A stretch of 6,095 bases of DNA from Crocinitomicaceae bacterium (lineage in GTDB: Bacteria; Bacteroidota; Bacteroidia; Flavobacteriales_D; Crocinitomicaceae), in the NCBI GenBank assembly GCA_002696025.1, contig NZQU01000105.1:1-6095 (forward strand). Direction: 5' to 3'. The stretch's first letter is position 1, and the number at the start of each line of letters is the position of its first letter. The translations under genes were made by a program, and so were the position numbers. This document shows, piece after piece, positions 1 through 6,095 of the stretch. Under the pieces are notes generated by a model. That model was not told the origin of the DNA and did not search any database. It saw nothing but the letters and a program-made list of their open reading frames with translations.

Positions 1-2030
1 AAGATACAATGATGACAATAACAATAAATCCAACCACAATTGTAAACACTTCAAATGATACAGTTTGTGCTGGAGAATATGTTGATTCTATTTCATTTAA
101 TAGTCCAAATCCGGGAACGACCTATACTTGGACCGCTACAAACATTTCAATTGGAATTAATGGAAATGGCATTGATACTATACCAGGATTTACAGCAGCG
201 AACTCAGGAACCACGCTACAAACATGTGACATAATTGTTACACCAGACATTGGAGGTTGCGGCGGTATAAATGACACGTTCCAAATTGTTGTTCGACCTA
301 TGCCTATAGTTGATCCAACCTTAAATCAAGACTTGTGTGCTAATGATTCTATTAATGGCATTTACTTTACTGGAAACATGCCTTCTAACACATACAATTG
401 GACAAACAATAACTCATCTATTGGTTTAAATATTAGTGGAAATGACTCCATTCCATCTTATGCTGTTATCAATACAGGTATTTCGATTGAAACCGCAACA
501 ATTATTGTAACACCTGAGCTTAATGGTTGCTTTGGATTAAATGACACATTTTCAATCACTGTCTATCCGCTTCCTCAAGTTTTTGCTGGTTTTGACACAC
601 TTCTCTGTTTTGGTCAGCCTTACACTCCTTTTGGTTCTGGAGCTGTTAGTTATGATTGGACGCCAGGAACAAATGGTACTCCTTTCTTTATAAATGATAC
701 CACAAGTTTTATTGTAATTGGTACAGACACAAACCTTTGTCAAAACAGTGACACCGTTGTCGTGAATTACATTCTTGATCCACCCCCGATTGTCAATGCT
801 GGTCCAGATAGTGCTATTTGTGATGGATTCCCAATAACTTTGTCGGCAACTGGAAATGCAAATCTTTATGTTTGGGATAACATTACCCCGCCTAGTTTAG
901 GTATAGTGGATGGGGTTCCTTTTATACCTCCTTATACTGATGATTATATTGTTATTGGTTATGATGCATCTACAGGATGTTATAACAGTGATACTGTTCA
1001 AATTATAGTCCACCCTTTTATAAACATAACAGCCAATGCAAATGCTACTGCTCTTTGTGAAAATGACATGTTAACCTTATGGGGTTCTGGAGCTACTCCA
1101 GTAGCTATTTATACATGGGATAATGGTGTAACAGATAGCGTTGGATTTATACCTCAAGTTGGCACAGAAACCTATACATTAATAGGTACTGATGGAAATA
1201 ACTGTTCTGACACAACAGACATTACCATAACTGTTAATCCCAACCCAACAGCAAACTTTGTTACAAACATGAATATCGGAGGCTGTCTTCCATTCTGCCC
1301 AACTTTTACAGATATGTCTAGCCCTGGAAGTGCATCCGTTCAATGGTTCTTTGGAAATGGGACAACATCGAATCAATTAGGGGATGTAATTAATTGCTAT
1401 GATGATTATGGAACATATGATGTTACATTAATAACAACAACATTAGAAGGGTGTTCAGACACACTAACTATTCCGAATATTATTAATGTAGAACCTGTTA
1501 TTGCCGCATTCTCTTCAGATTACTTAGAACAACCTATTGCTAATCCTGTATTTGAATTTACTAATGAATCTATTAACGGTGTTACTTTTGTCTGGGATTT
1601 TGGGGATGGTTCGGGAAGCTCTATTATTCACCCAACACATAGTTACAATGATATCGGTTTTTACGAAGTTATGCTTGTTGCTATTCCACAAGATGGTATT
1701 CCATGTGCTGATACGGCAACAATGCTTGTTAAGATTAACGATGAAGTTATTTTATATGTTCCCAATACTTTTACTCCTGATGGAGATGGTTTAAACGATA
1801 TCTTTTTACCAATTGTAACAGCTGGATTTAGAGACGGTACTTATGAATTTAGAATTTACAATAGATGGGGAGAGCAGGTATTTGTAACCGAAGACCCAAC
1901 TTTGGGTTGGGATGGCACTTATTTAGGAGTGCCTGTTCAAGATGGCACTTATACTTGGACCATTTTATTTAAAGACCCTCTTGATAATGGGAAGTTCCCT
2001 TTCAATGGACATGTAAACTTGATTAAATAA
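1..2030 (+). CDS. Type IX-secreted multi-domain Ig-like/PKD surface protein, 5' end missing
   Basis: This is the 3' part of a large extracellular protein, probably an adhesin or cell-surface structural protein; the ligand cannot be told. The frame is open to the left edge: codons GAT ACA precede the ATG at 9, and the resulting DTMMTITINP resembles the end of each repeat (NDTFQIVVRP, NDTFSITVYP). The ATG is therefore internal, and the signal peptide must lie upstream. Counting residues from position 9, I see two tandem 90-residue PKD-like repeats (10-99, 100-189), three Ig-like domains (about 190-257, 258-336, 337-411), two PKD-type domains (about 412-496, and 497-578 with WDFGDGSG at 529-536), and a C-terminal gliding-motility-type domain (581-673: VPNTFTPDGDGLND, YNRWGEQVF, GWDGTY, GHVNLIK). 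That last domain belongs to the CHU_C/TIGR04131 class, which in Bacteroidota marks type IX secretion cargo. Most domains carry one spaced cysteine pair. The gene ends with TAA, 5 bp from the convergent amidohydrolase gene. Confidence 0.93.
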   Translation, partial: DTMMTITINPTTIVNTSNDTVCAGEYVDSISFNSPNPGTTYTWTATNISIGINGNGIDTIPGFTAANSGTTLQTCDIIVTPDIGGCGGINDTFQIVVRPMPIVDPTLNQDLCANDSINGIYFTGNMPSNTYNWTNNNSSIGLNISGNDSIPSYAVINTGISIETATIIVTPELNGCFGLNDTFSITVYPLPQVFAGFDTLLCFGQPYTPFGSGAVSYDWTPGTNGTPFFINDTTSFIVIGTDTNLCQNSDTVVVNYILDPPPIVNAGPDSAICDGFPITLSATGNANLYVWDNITPPSLGIVDGVPFIPPYTDDYIVIGYDASTGCYNSDTVQIIVHPFINITANANATALCENDMLTLWGSGATPVAIYTWDNGVTDSVGFIPQVGTETYTLIGTDGNNCSDTTDITITVNPNPTANFVTNMNIGGCLPFCPTFTDMSSPGSASVQWFFGNGTTSNQLGDVINCYDDYGTYDVTLITTTLEGCSDTLTIPNIINVEPVIAAFSSDYLEQPIANPVFEFTNESINGVTFVWDFGDGSGSSIIHPTHSYNDIGFYEVMLVAIPQDGIPCADTATMLVKINDEVILYVPNTFTPDGDGLNDIFLPIVTAGFRDGTYEFRIYNRWGEQVFVTEDPTLGWDGTYLGVPVQDGTYTWTILFKDPLDNGKFPFNGHVNLIK
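36..305 (+). repeat. Tandem PKD-like repeat, copy A
   Basis: This in-frame copy is 90 codons (residues 10-99 counted from the ATG at 9). It aligns without gaps to the next 90 residues. By hand count, about 39 of 89 compared positions are identical, including YxWT, SIGxN, IIVTP, the NDTF turn and the closing PxP. The two copies keep their Cys-to-Cys distance (C20 to C84, 64 residues). The identity is at protein level, and the DNA has diverged, so this is an old duplication and not a recent slippage product. Confidence 0.85.
306..575 (+). repeat. Tandem PKD-like repeat, copy B
   Basis: This is the second 90-codon copy (residues 100-189), with C110 and C174 again 64 residues apart. It follows copy A directly. 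The residues encoded at the left edge (DTMMTITINP) look like the tail of a further related copy, so the array probably continues upstream of the window. Confidence 0.85.
1749..2027 (+). other. Gliding-motility-associated C-terminal (type IX sorting) domain
   Basis: This region codes for the last 93 residues of the surface protein. Recognisable marks of the CHU_C/TIGR04131 family, in order, are VPNTFTPDGDGLND, the YNRWGEQVF strand, GWDGTY, a second DGTYTW turn, and the closing GHVNLIK. In Bacteroidota this type of domain directs a folded cargo through the type IX translocon. The assignment rests on motif recognition. The exact export route (cleaved, anchored to the surface, or released) cannot be read from the sequence. 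Confidence 0.9.
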
Positions 2031-2035
2031 ATCAT

Positions 2036-3220
2036 TTATATTGCTGCTAGGCACATCATTTGAATTCCTACCGGAATGGCATCATATGAAATGTCAAATT
2101 TGGAATTGTGAACACCATGAACAATACCCTTTGATTCATCTCTAACGCCTAGACGAAAAAAACAGACGGGTATCTTTTGAGAATAAAAAGAAAAGTCTTC
2201 AGAAGTTAATCTAATAGGCAAATCAATCACATTATCACTCCCTAAAGCACCTTTTGCTTTTAAATAAAGTTTTTCAGTAAGCGCAATATCATTATCCAAA
2301 CAAGGGTAACCCCTAGAAATATCAATATCTAAAGATGCGCCATTTGCAGAAGCTATTTTTTCAGCTTGAGATTTTATTTGTACGAGAGCTTTTTCTCTCC
2401 ACTGCTCATCCATTGTTCTAAATGTGCCCTTAATTATTGCTTTGGATGGAATTACATTTGTTGCTCCTAAAGCTTCAAAATGACCGAAGCTTAAAACACT
2501 TGGTATTTTAGGATCACAATTTCTACTTATCAATTGTTGCAATTGAGTAACAATGTTCGCCCCTGTAATAATTGGATCTATACATTCATTTGGAATTGCT
2601 CCATGACCTCCTTTTCCATTAATTGTAATATATATTTCATCGCATGATGCCATGTAGCGTCCAGATCTAAAACCAACTCTACCCGCCGCTAATTCGGGAA
2701 AAACATGAAGCGCATACATTTCGGTAACAACTGGGTTTTCTAATACCCCTGCTTCAATCATTAGACTTGCTCCTCCAGGGGTTTTTTCTTCACCCGGTTG
2801 AAAAATTAATTTAATAGGATTTTGTAATAGATGTTTGATCTCATTTAGAATTTCAGCTACACCTAATAATATTGAAGTATGCACATCATGTCCACAAGCA
2901 TGCATTAATCCAGGTTTTATAGAGGAATACGGCTTATTGGTTTGTTCTTGAATTGGAAGTGCATCCAAATCAGCTCGTAAAGCAATGCAGGGATTATTTT
3001 TATTCTCATCTGTTTGAATCATCGCAACAACACCTGTATTGGCAATGCCTTTTAAACACGAAATATTTAATTTATTTAAGACATCATATACATATTCCAT
3101 TGTGTTTTGTTCCTGAAAAGAAAGTTCCGGGTTTTGGTGTATATGCTCACGATATTGAATAACCTTTTGGCTTAGCTCTTTAGATCGTGTCTTTATATGA
3201 GAAATTAGCTCAGGATTCAT
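2036..3220 (-). CDS. M20D-family metal-dependent amidohydrolase (N-acyl amino acid hydrolase-like)
   Basis: This 394-residue cytoplasmic enzyme has the full length usual for the family. It most likely hydrolyses an N-acyl amino acid (acetyl-, benzoyl- or similar) to a free acid and an amino acid; the exact substrate is open. The M20D metal-binding set is complete: MHACGHD gives C109 and H111, QPGEE gives catalytic E144 and ligand E145, LHV gives H172, and GVHNSKFD near the C-terminus gives H371. The lid/dimerisation domain runs from about residue 190 to 300, with GKGGHGAIP (H206) inside it. TSEDFSFY (339-346) is a further family signature. There is no signal peptide. The ATG at 3220 gives the normal family N-terminus (IHQNPELSFQEQNT at 27-40) and overlaps the end of the TauE-like gene by 11 nt, which suggests translational coupling. 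No Shine-Dalgarno is visible. It is the last gene of the cluster and converges on the surface-protein gene. Confidence 0.93.
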   Translation of the reverse strand: MNPELISHIKTRSKELSQKVIQYREHIHQNPELSFQEQNTMEYVYDVLNKLNISCLKGIANTGVVAMIQTDENKNNPCIALRADLDALPIQEQTNKPYSSIKPGLMHACGHDVHTSILLGVAEILNEIKHLLQNPIKLIFQPGEEKTPGGASLMIEAGVLENPVVTEMYALHVFPELAAGRVGFRSGRYMASCDEIYITINGKGGHGAIPNECIDPIITGANIVTQLQQLISRNCDPKIPSVLSFGHFEALGATNVIPSKAIIKGTFRTMDEQWREKALVQIKSQAEKIASANGASLDIDISRGYPCLDNDIALTEKLYLKAKGALGSDNVIDLPIRLTSEDFSFYSQKIPVCFFRLGVRDESKGIVHGVHNSKFDISYDAIPVGIQMMCLAAI

Positions 3221-3605
3221 TTGAAAAGAAAGAATTATAACCAGAAAAAATCATTAAAATTGATATATATGCCATTACTAAACCAAAAATAATTCGAACA
3301 AGGGCCGGTGATATTTTAACTGCTAATTTTGAGCCAATATACCCTCCAAAGACAAAGCAAATAGCAATAATAAGCCCAAACTTCCAATTGATATTTGCTG
3401 TTTTATAGTAATTCATTACAGCCAGAAAACCAACTGGCAACAATAATATAAACAAACTTGTCCCTTGAGCTGTGTGTTGAGAAAACCCTAAAAAATAAAC
3501 CAAGGCGGGAACAATTACAATTCCTCCTCCTACCCCAACAAACCCACTTAAAACTCCTGCAAGAATTCCTATTAATACTAAAATCAATGTCGTTTGTAGT
3601 GTCAT
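3210..3605 (-). CDS. Half-length TauE/SafE-family membrane protein (putative anion exporter)
   Basis: This 131-residue, strongly hydrophobic protein has about four membrane segments (roughly 4-20 with 22-39, 51-64, 74-92, 102-120). The N-terminus holds the TauE/SafE signature: GxxxGxxSGxxGxGGG at 13-28, then VPAL at 32-35 and HTAQGTSLF at 44-52. Later comes GGYIGSKLA at 87-95. Full members of this family are about 240-270 residues, with two such repeats, and are linked to export of sulfite, sulfoacetate or other organic anions. Here only one repeat is present. It is probably not a broken gene: the upstream gene ends 2 nt before its ATG, and the next gene starts inside its last codons, so there is no remnant of a second half. 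A homodimer would rebuild the full fold (inference). The substrate is unknown, and nothing in the cluster points clearly to sulfur metabolism. Confidence 0.85.
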   Translation of the reverse strand: MTLQTTLILVLIGILAGVLSGFVGVGGGIVIVPALVYFLGFSQHTAQGTSLFILLLPVGFLAVMNYYKTANINWKFGLIIAICFVFGGYIGSKLAVKISPALVRIIFGLVMAYISILMIFSGYNSFFSNES

Positions 3606-3607
3606 AA

Positions 3608-4681
3608 TTATACCTTCTCTCCTATTATTTTTAATCTACTTTTAAGCGCTCCTTCATTTTCAAAAGGAATAAGTAAAAGCTTATCTTCTGAATCAATTAA
3701 AATATGATTTTTAAGCCCTTCAATAAGATATGTTTTGTGTTTTTGGCCATATAAAAGACAGTTTTCTGAGTCAAAATAGTTTATGTTCCCATTAATAAGA
3801 GACATTTTTTTATCATCTGATGCAGCATGCTCTTTAATGCTTCCCCAAGAGCCTAAATCACTCCAGTCAAAGTCTGTTAGAACCATTGAAATTTTTTCCG
3901 CTTTTTCCATTATGGCATAATCAAAAGAAATGTTTTTGCTTTCTGAAAATGCTTTTTTAATATACCCCTCTTCTTTATTTGTCCAATAATCATTTGTGTT
4001 AAAAAATGAATTATATAGTTCATTTTCATATTTTGAAAAAAGCTCAGAAATCGTTTTAGTTCCAACAACAAAAATCCCTGCATTCCAATAAAAGTTGCCC
4101 TTTAAAATAAACTCCTGAGCTTTTTCTAGCTTTGGTTTTTCACAAAATTGCTTTACGGAAACAACATCTGAGGCTGAAGCTGTTAAGTTATTATCAAATT
4201 CAATATAACCGTATCCAGTATCAGGCCTCGTTGGCTTGATCCCCAAAACAACCAATTTGTCTTTTTGTGATTCATCGATGGCAATTTGTAATTGATTTGA
4301 AAATTTATCTGCATTAATTATTAAGTGATCAGATGGCGAAATAACAAGGTTTGCCTTTGGGTTAATTGAATGTATTTTAGCAGAGGCATATGCAATACAT
4401 GGTGCTGTATTTTTTCGCTCTGGTTCTGCAAGAATTTGATCTTTGGTTAATTCAGGAAGCTGATTAAGTACAATATCAGAATATTTTATATTAGTCAAAA
4501 TATAAATGTTTTCTTTCGGTATTGTCAGGATAAGTCTTTCATAGGTAATTTGAAGCAAGCTTTTTCCTAATCCCAAAACATCTAAAAATTGCTTCGGCTT
4601 TTCTGGCGTTGAAATTGGCCAAAAACGGCTTCCAATTCCTCCCGCCATTATTAAACCGTATGAATTAATGTTTTTTGTCAT
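3608..4681 (-). CDS. manC: Mannose-1-phosphate guanylyltransferase
   Basis: This cytoplasmic enzyme makes GDP-mannose from mannose-1-phosphate and GTP, releasing pyrophosphate. GDP-mannose feeds polysaccharide, O-antigen and protein glycan synthesis. It has 357 residues, the length of the single-domain Bacteroidota form. The extra C-terminal phosphomannose isomerase domain of the ~470-residue proteobacterial enzymes is absent. Visible motifs are the nucleotide-binding loop AGGIGSRFWP (13-22) followed by KPKQF (28-32), EPERKNTAPC (86-95), SPSDHLI (115-121), TGYGYIE (155-161), the FCEKP signature (179-183), YWNAGIF (198-204), SFDYAIMEK (252-260) and DWSDLGSWG (272-280). The C-terminal tail (about 285-357) is a short beta-rich segment. 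It sits 1 nt after the SprT-like gene and 2 nt before the TauE-like gene, so it is surely co-transcribed. No frameshift or missing key motif is seen. The symbol follows the common bacterial name for this activity. Confidence 0.94.
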   Translation of the reverse strand: MTKNINSYGLIMAGGIGSRFWPISTPEKPKQFLDVLGLGKSLLQITYERLILTIPKENIYILTNIKYSDIVLNQLPELTKDQILAEPERKNTAPCIAYASAKIHSINPKANLVISPSDHLIINADKFSNQLQIAIDESQKDKLVVLGIKPTRPDTGYGYIEFDNNLTASASDVVSVKQFCEKPKLEKAQEFILKGNFYWNAGIFVVGTKTISELFSKYENELYNSFFNTNDYWTNKEEGYIKKAFSESKNISFDYAIMEKAEKISMVLTDFDWSDLGSWGSIKEHAASDDKKMSLINGNINYFDSENCLLYGQKHKTYLIEGLKNHILIDSEDKLLLIPFENEGALKSRLKIIGEKV

Positions 4682-4682
4682 T

Positions 4683-5309
4683 TTAAAGTGCTTTTACTTT
4701 TGCTAAGCCATGAAACAAAAACTTATTTTTTGTTTCTAATTCAGTACATAAAAATCTTGTTCTTCTTATATTTCCTCGAACAAAGGTAAGGCCATTAAAT
4801 TGAAATTGCTCTCCATTTTCAATTTTTTCTAGAAAACACAAGTTGTTTGGCTCATCTCTACTAAGAATTGCTTTGTATAAATCGTAATTATAACATGTAG
4901 ACGATTTTATATTTGAAATACTTGTAAGTAATGGCTTTTGAATATCCTCGGGCAGTTTATTTGCCTCTAAAATAGGCAATAAAAGTTTTTTAAAAACCTT
5001 CTTCCATTCACTTCCATGTGGATGCACTTTATTTTTATACTTCTCATAAACAAGCAAATGAGCAAACTCATGAAGTGCCGTAATTAGAAACCCATACTCA
5101 TTTAAATTGTTGTTGATTGTTATTTGACTCCATCCGCTTTTTTTTAAAGGTTTAAAATCTCCAAACTTTGTTTTTCTTGGGTTCTTAATAATCAAGCTTA
5201 CATTAACCGAGCTGTATAAATCAACTAAATAAGCAACAAAAGGACGGGGTATATATTGAGAAAATACACGCTCCATTAACTTTGCATTATCTACTTTTTT
5301 TAAACCCAT
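4683..5309 (-). CDS. SprT-like domain putative zinc metalloprotein
   Basis: I count 208 residues from the ATG at 5309. A TTG codon directly before it (5310-5312) could extend the protein by one residue, but ATG is the simpler choice. The SprT-like zinc site is clear: HEFAH at 80-84 (HExxH, with E81 as the likely catalytic base) and a third histidine at H98 in the HGSEW motif. This is the zincin arrangement shared with Spartan/SprT proteins. The C-terminal part (about 165-208) has the RG-x-RRTRFLCTE stretch seen in Bacteroidota relatives, but only single cysteines (C139, C158, C188), so a classic four-cysteine zinc ribbon is not evident. Eukaryotic Spartan cuts DNA-protein crosslinks; for bacterial relatives the role is largely unproven, and protease activity here is inference. 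It is the first gene of the minus-strand cluster, 1 nt from manC and divergent from the MlaE-type gene. Confidence 0.88.
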   Translation of the reverse strand: MGLKKVDNAKLMERVFSQYIPRPFVAYLVDLYSSVNVSLIIKNPRKTKFGDFKPLKKSGWSQITINNNLNEYGFLITALHEFAHLLVYEKYKNKVHPHGSEWKKVFKKLLLPILEANKLPEDIQKPLLTSISNIKSSTCYNYDLYKAILSRDEPNNLCFLEKIENGEQFQFNGLTFVRGNIRRTRFLCTELETKNKFLFHGLAKVKAL

Positions 5310-5391
5310 CAATCAAAAATAAGTAAATCTGATTTAGCTATAATAAGTAAAGATTATAAAAAAGAAAAAAATATACATTAATTTAGCATCT
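5310..5391. promoter_or_regulatory. Divergent promoter region between SprT-like and MlaE-like genes
   Basis: These 82 bp are very A/T-rich and separate two divergent starts, so promoters for both directions are expected here. The plus strand has a long purine-rich A tract (about 5358-5371) ahead of the MlaE start, as is common in Bacteroidota leaders, and no Shine-Dalgarno on either side. A TATAAT string at 5339-5344 is present, but in this phylum the primary sigma factor usually reads TAnnTTTG instead. No operator-like inverted repeat stands out. Confidence 0.6.
5314..5321 (-). promoter_or_regulatory. Candidate Bacteroidota -7 box for the SprT-like cluster
   Basis: On the minus strand this reads TATTTTTG, an exact match to the Bacteroidota -7 consensus TAnnTTTG. 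It ends only 4 nt before the ATG at 5309, so transcription would begin at or next to the start codon (leaderless or nearly so). No TTTG-type -33 element is visible about 20 bp further upstream. Short matches like this are frequent in A/T-rich DNA, so this is tentative. Confidence 0.25.
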
Positions 5392-6095
5392 ATGAAGTTG
5401 TTAATTTCTTTCGGTCAATATTTTATAATGCTTTCCTCGGTATTTCGTTTCCCAGAAAAACGAAGTGTTTTTAGAAAAAGCTTTATGGCGGAAGTGCAAA
5501 AAATTGGAGTAGGATCAATCCCTTTAGTCGCTTTAATGTCAGTATTTATCGGAGCAGTAATCGCGCTTCAAACAGCATCTAATATGGACAGCCCTTTGTT
5601 GCCCGCTTATACTGTTGGTTATATCACCCAATCAAGTACCATATTAGAGTTTTCTCCAACTGTTATCTCTTTAATTCTTTCGGGTAAAATAGGATCAAAC
5701 ATTGCATCTGAGATTGGAACCATGAGAGTAACAGAACAAATAGATGCCTTAGATATTATGGGTGTTAACTCCCTTAATTACCTCGTATTGCCTAAAATTA
5801 TTGTTGCTATTTTATTCTTTCCAATATTAATTATCCTGTCCATGGCGCTTAGCATGTCTGGTGGATGGGTTGCCCTAACTCTTTCTGGACTAGTATCAAC
5901 CGAAACCTATGTTTTGGGGCTGCGTTCTTTTTTTGAAGTCGGAAACATTTGGTATGCCCTTACTAAATGTGTTGTCTTCGGATTTATAATTGTTTCTGTT
6001 TCCTCATTTTTTGGATATTACACAAAAGGAGGGTCTATAGAAGTTGGAACTTCATCAACTCAGGCTGTTGTAACAAGTAGCGTTGGTATTTTAAT
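5392..6095 (+). CDS. MlaE-family ABC transporter permease, 3' end outside window
   Basis: The frame from the ATG at 5392 stays open for 234 codons to the right edge. Relatives are about 245-260 residues, so only a short tail is missing. The product is the inner-membrane permease of an Mla-type (MCE) lipid ABC transporter, which moves phospholipid between inner and outer membranes together with an ATPase and an MCE-domain protein. The family signature is clear: ILEFSPTVISLILSGKIGSN (84-103), SEIGTMRVTEQIDALDIMGV (106-125) and YLVLPK (130-135). Hydrophobic segments fall at about 41-60, 85-100, 134-165 and 190-208. The N-terminus (MKLLISFGQYF, then FRFPEKRSVF at 18-27) matches Bacteroidota relatives as I remember them, which supports this start. 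It is divergent from the SprT-like gene, and the ATPase gene is expected next downstream. The direction of lipid transport cannot be told. Confidence 0.93.
   Translation, partial: MKLLISFGQYFIMLSSVFRFPEKRSVFRKSFMAEVQKIGVGSIPLVALMSVFIGAVIALQTASNMDSPLLPAYTVGYITQSSTILEFSPTVISLILSGKIGSNIASEIGTMRVTEQIDALDIMGVNSLNYLVLPKIIVAILFFPILIILSMALSMSGGWVALTLSGLVSTETYVLGLRSFFEVGNIWYALTKCVVFGFIIVSVSSFFGYYTKGGSIEVGTSSTQAVVTSSVGIL

Larger units (their letters stand above)
2036..5309 (-). other. Probable four-gene operon: SprT-like, manC, half TauE, M20D amidohydrolase
   Basis: All four genes lie on the minus strand with gaps of 1 nt, 2 nt and an 11-nt overlap. There is no room for internal terminators, and the only sizeable upstream intergenic space is 5310-5391, so a single promoter there would drive all four. 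No common pathway is evident, so the grouping is best read as co-expression of unrelated housekeeping functions. Confidence 0.8.

Noticed and set aside
552..743. Minus-strand open frame of 63 codons inside the surface-protein gene
   Set aside because: It lies wholly opposite a well-supported coding region, and its product is rich in Arg, Lys, Cys and Thr with no family resemblance.
1179..1376. Minus-strand open frame of 65 codons inside the surface-protein gene
   Set aside because: It is antisense to the Ig-like/PKD region, with a cysteine-rich random-looking product and no recognisable motif.
1537..1794. Plus-strand 85-codon frame, Leu-rich and membrane-like
   Set aside because: It is a frame-shifted reading of the last PKD domain and the start of the sorting domain; the Leu richness comes from T-rich codons in the true frame.
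1911..1952. Direct repeat GATGGCACTTAT at 1911-1922 and 1941-1952
   Set aside because: Both copies are in frame and encode the DGTY turns of the sorting domain, so protein constraint explains them.
2953..3162. Plus-strand 69-codon frame opposite the amidohydrolase gene
   Set aside because: It is antisense to the conserved N-terminal third of the M20D enzyme and has no motif of its own.
5339..5344. TATAAT string on the plus strand as an E. coli-type -10 box
   Set aside because: There is no matching -35 at the right spacing, the region is very A/T-rich, and Bacteroidota normally use a different -7/-33 consensus.

Overview
The window looks like a chromosomal segment of a low-GC member of the Bacteroidota, most likely Flavobacteriia-like or a relative. 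Four things point there. The left-hand gene ends in a gliding-motility / type IX secretion C-terminal domain. The start codons lack Shine-Dalgarno sequences. Genes sit next to A/T-rich leaders. The proteins (a 357-residue single-domain mannose-1-phosphate guanylyltransferase, a SprT-like protein, a Bacteroidota-style MlaE permease) have the lengths and motifs usual in that phylum. I see no mobile element, CRISPR array, tRNA or rRNA.

Layout. (1) Positions 1-2030, plus strand: the 3' part of a large secreted, multi-domain surface protein made of Ig-like/PKD repeats and a C-terminal sorting domain. Its reading frame is open through the left edge, so the ATG at 9 is internal. (2) Positions 2036-5309, minus strand: a tight four-gene cluster, read right to left as SprT-like metalloprotein, mannose-1-phosphate guanylyltransferase, half-length TauE/SafE membrane protein, and M20D amidohydrolase. 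The gaps are 1 nt, 2 nt and an 11-nt overlap, which strongly suggests one transcript. (3) Positions 5310-5391: an 82-bp A/T-rich divergent intergenic region that should hold promoters for both directions. (4) Position 5392 to the right edge, plus strand: an MlaE-type ABC transporter permease cut off by the window end, with 234 codons visible and probably only about ten missing.

How the parts relate. The surface protein is probably exported by Sec and the type IX system, and its partner machinery is not in the window. The minus-strand cluster mixes GDP-mannose supply for glycans, a probable anion or organosulfur-type exporter, an acyl-amino-acid hydrolase and a putative zinc protein. No single pathway joins them, so the cluster may reflect co-expression of housekeeping functions. 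The MlaE permease probably begins a lipid-transport (Mla-like) cassette whose ATPase and MCE-domain partners would lie just beyond the right edge. I found no clear sign of a new biological system. The points most worth a second look are the half-length TauE protein, the one-cysteine-pair-per-domain pattern in the surface protein, and the divergent start region.
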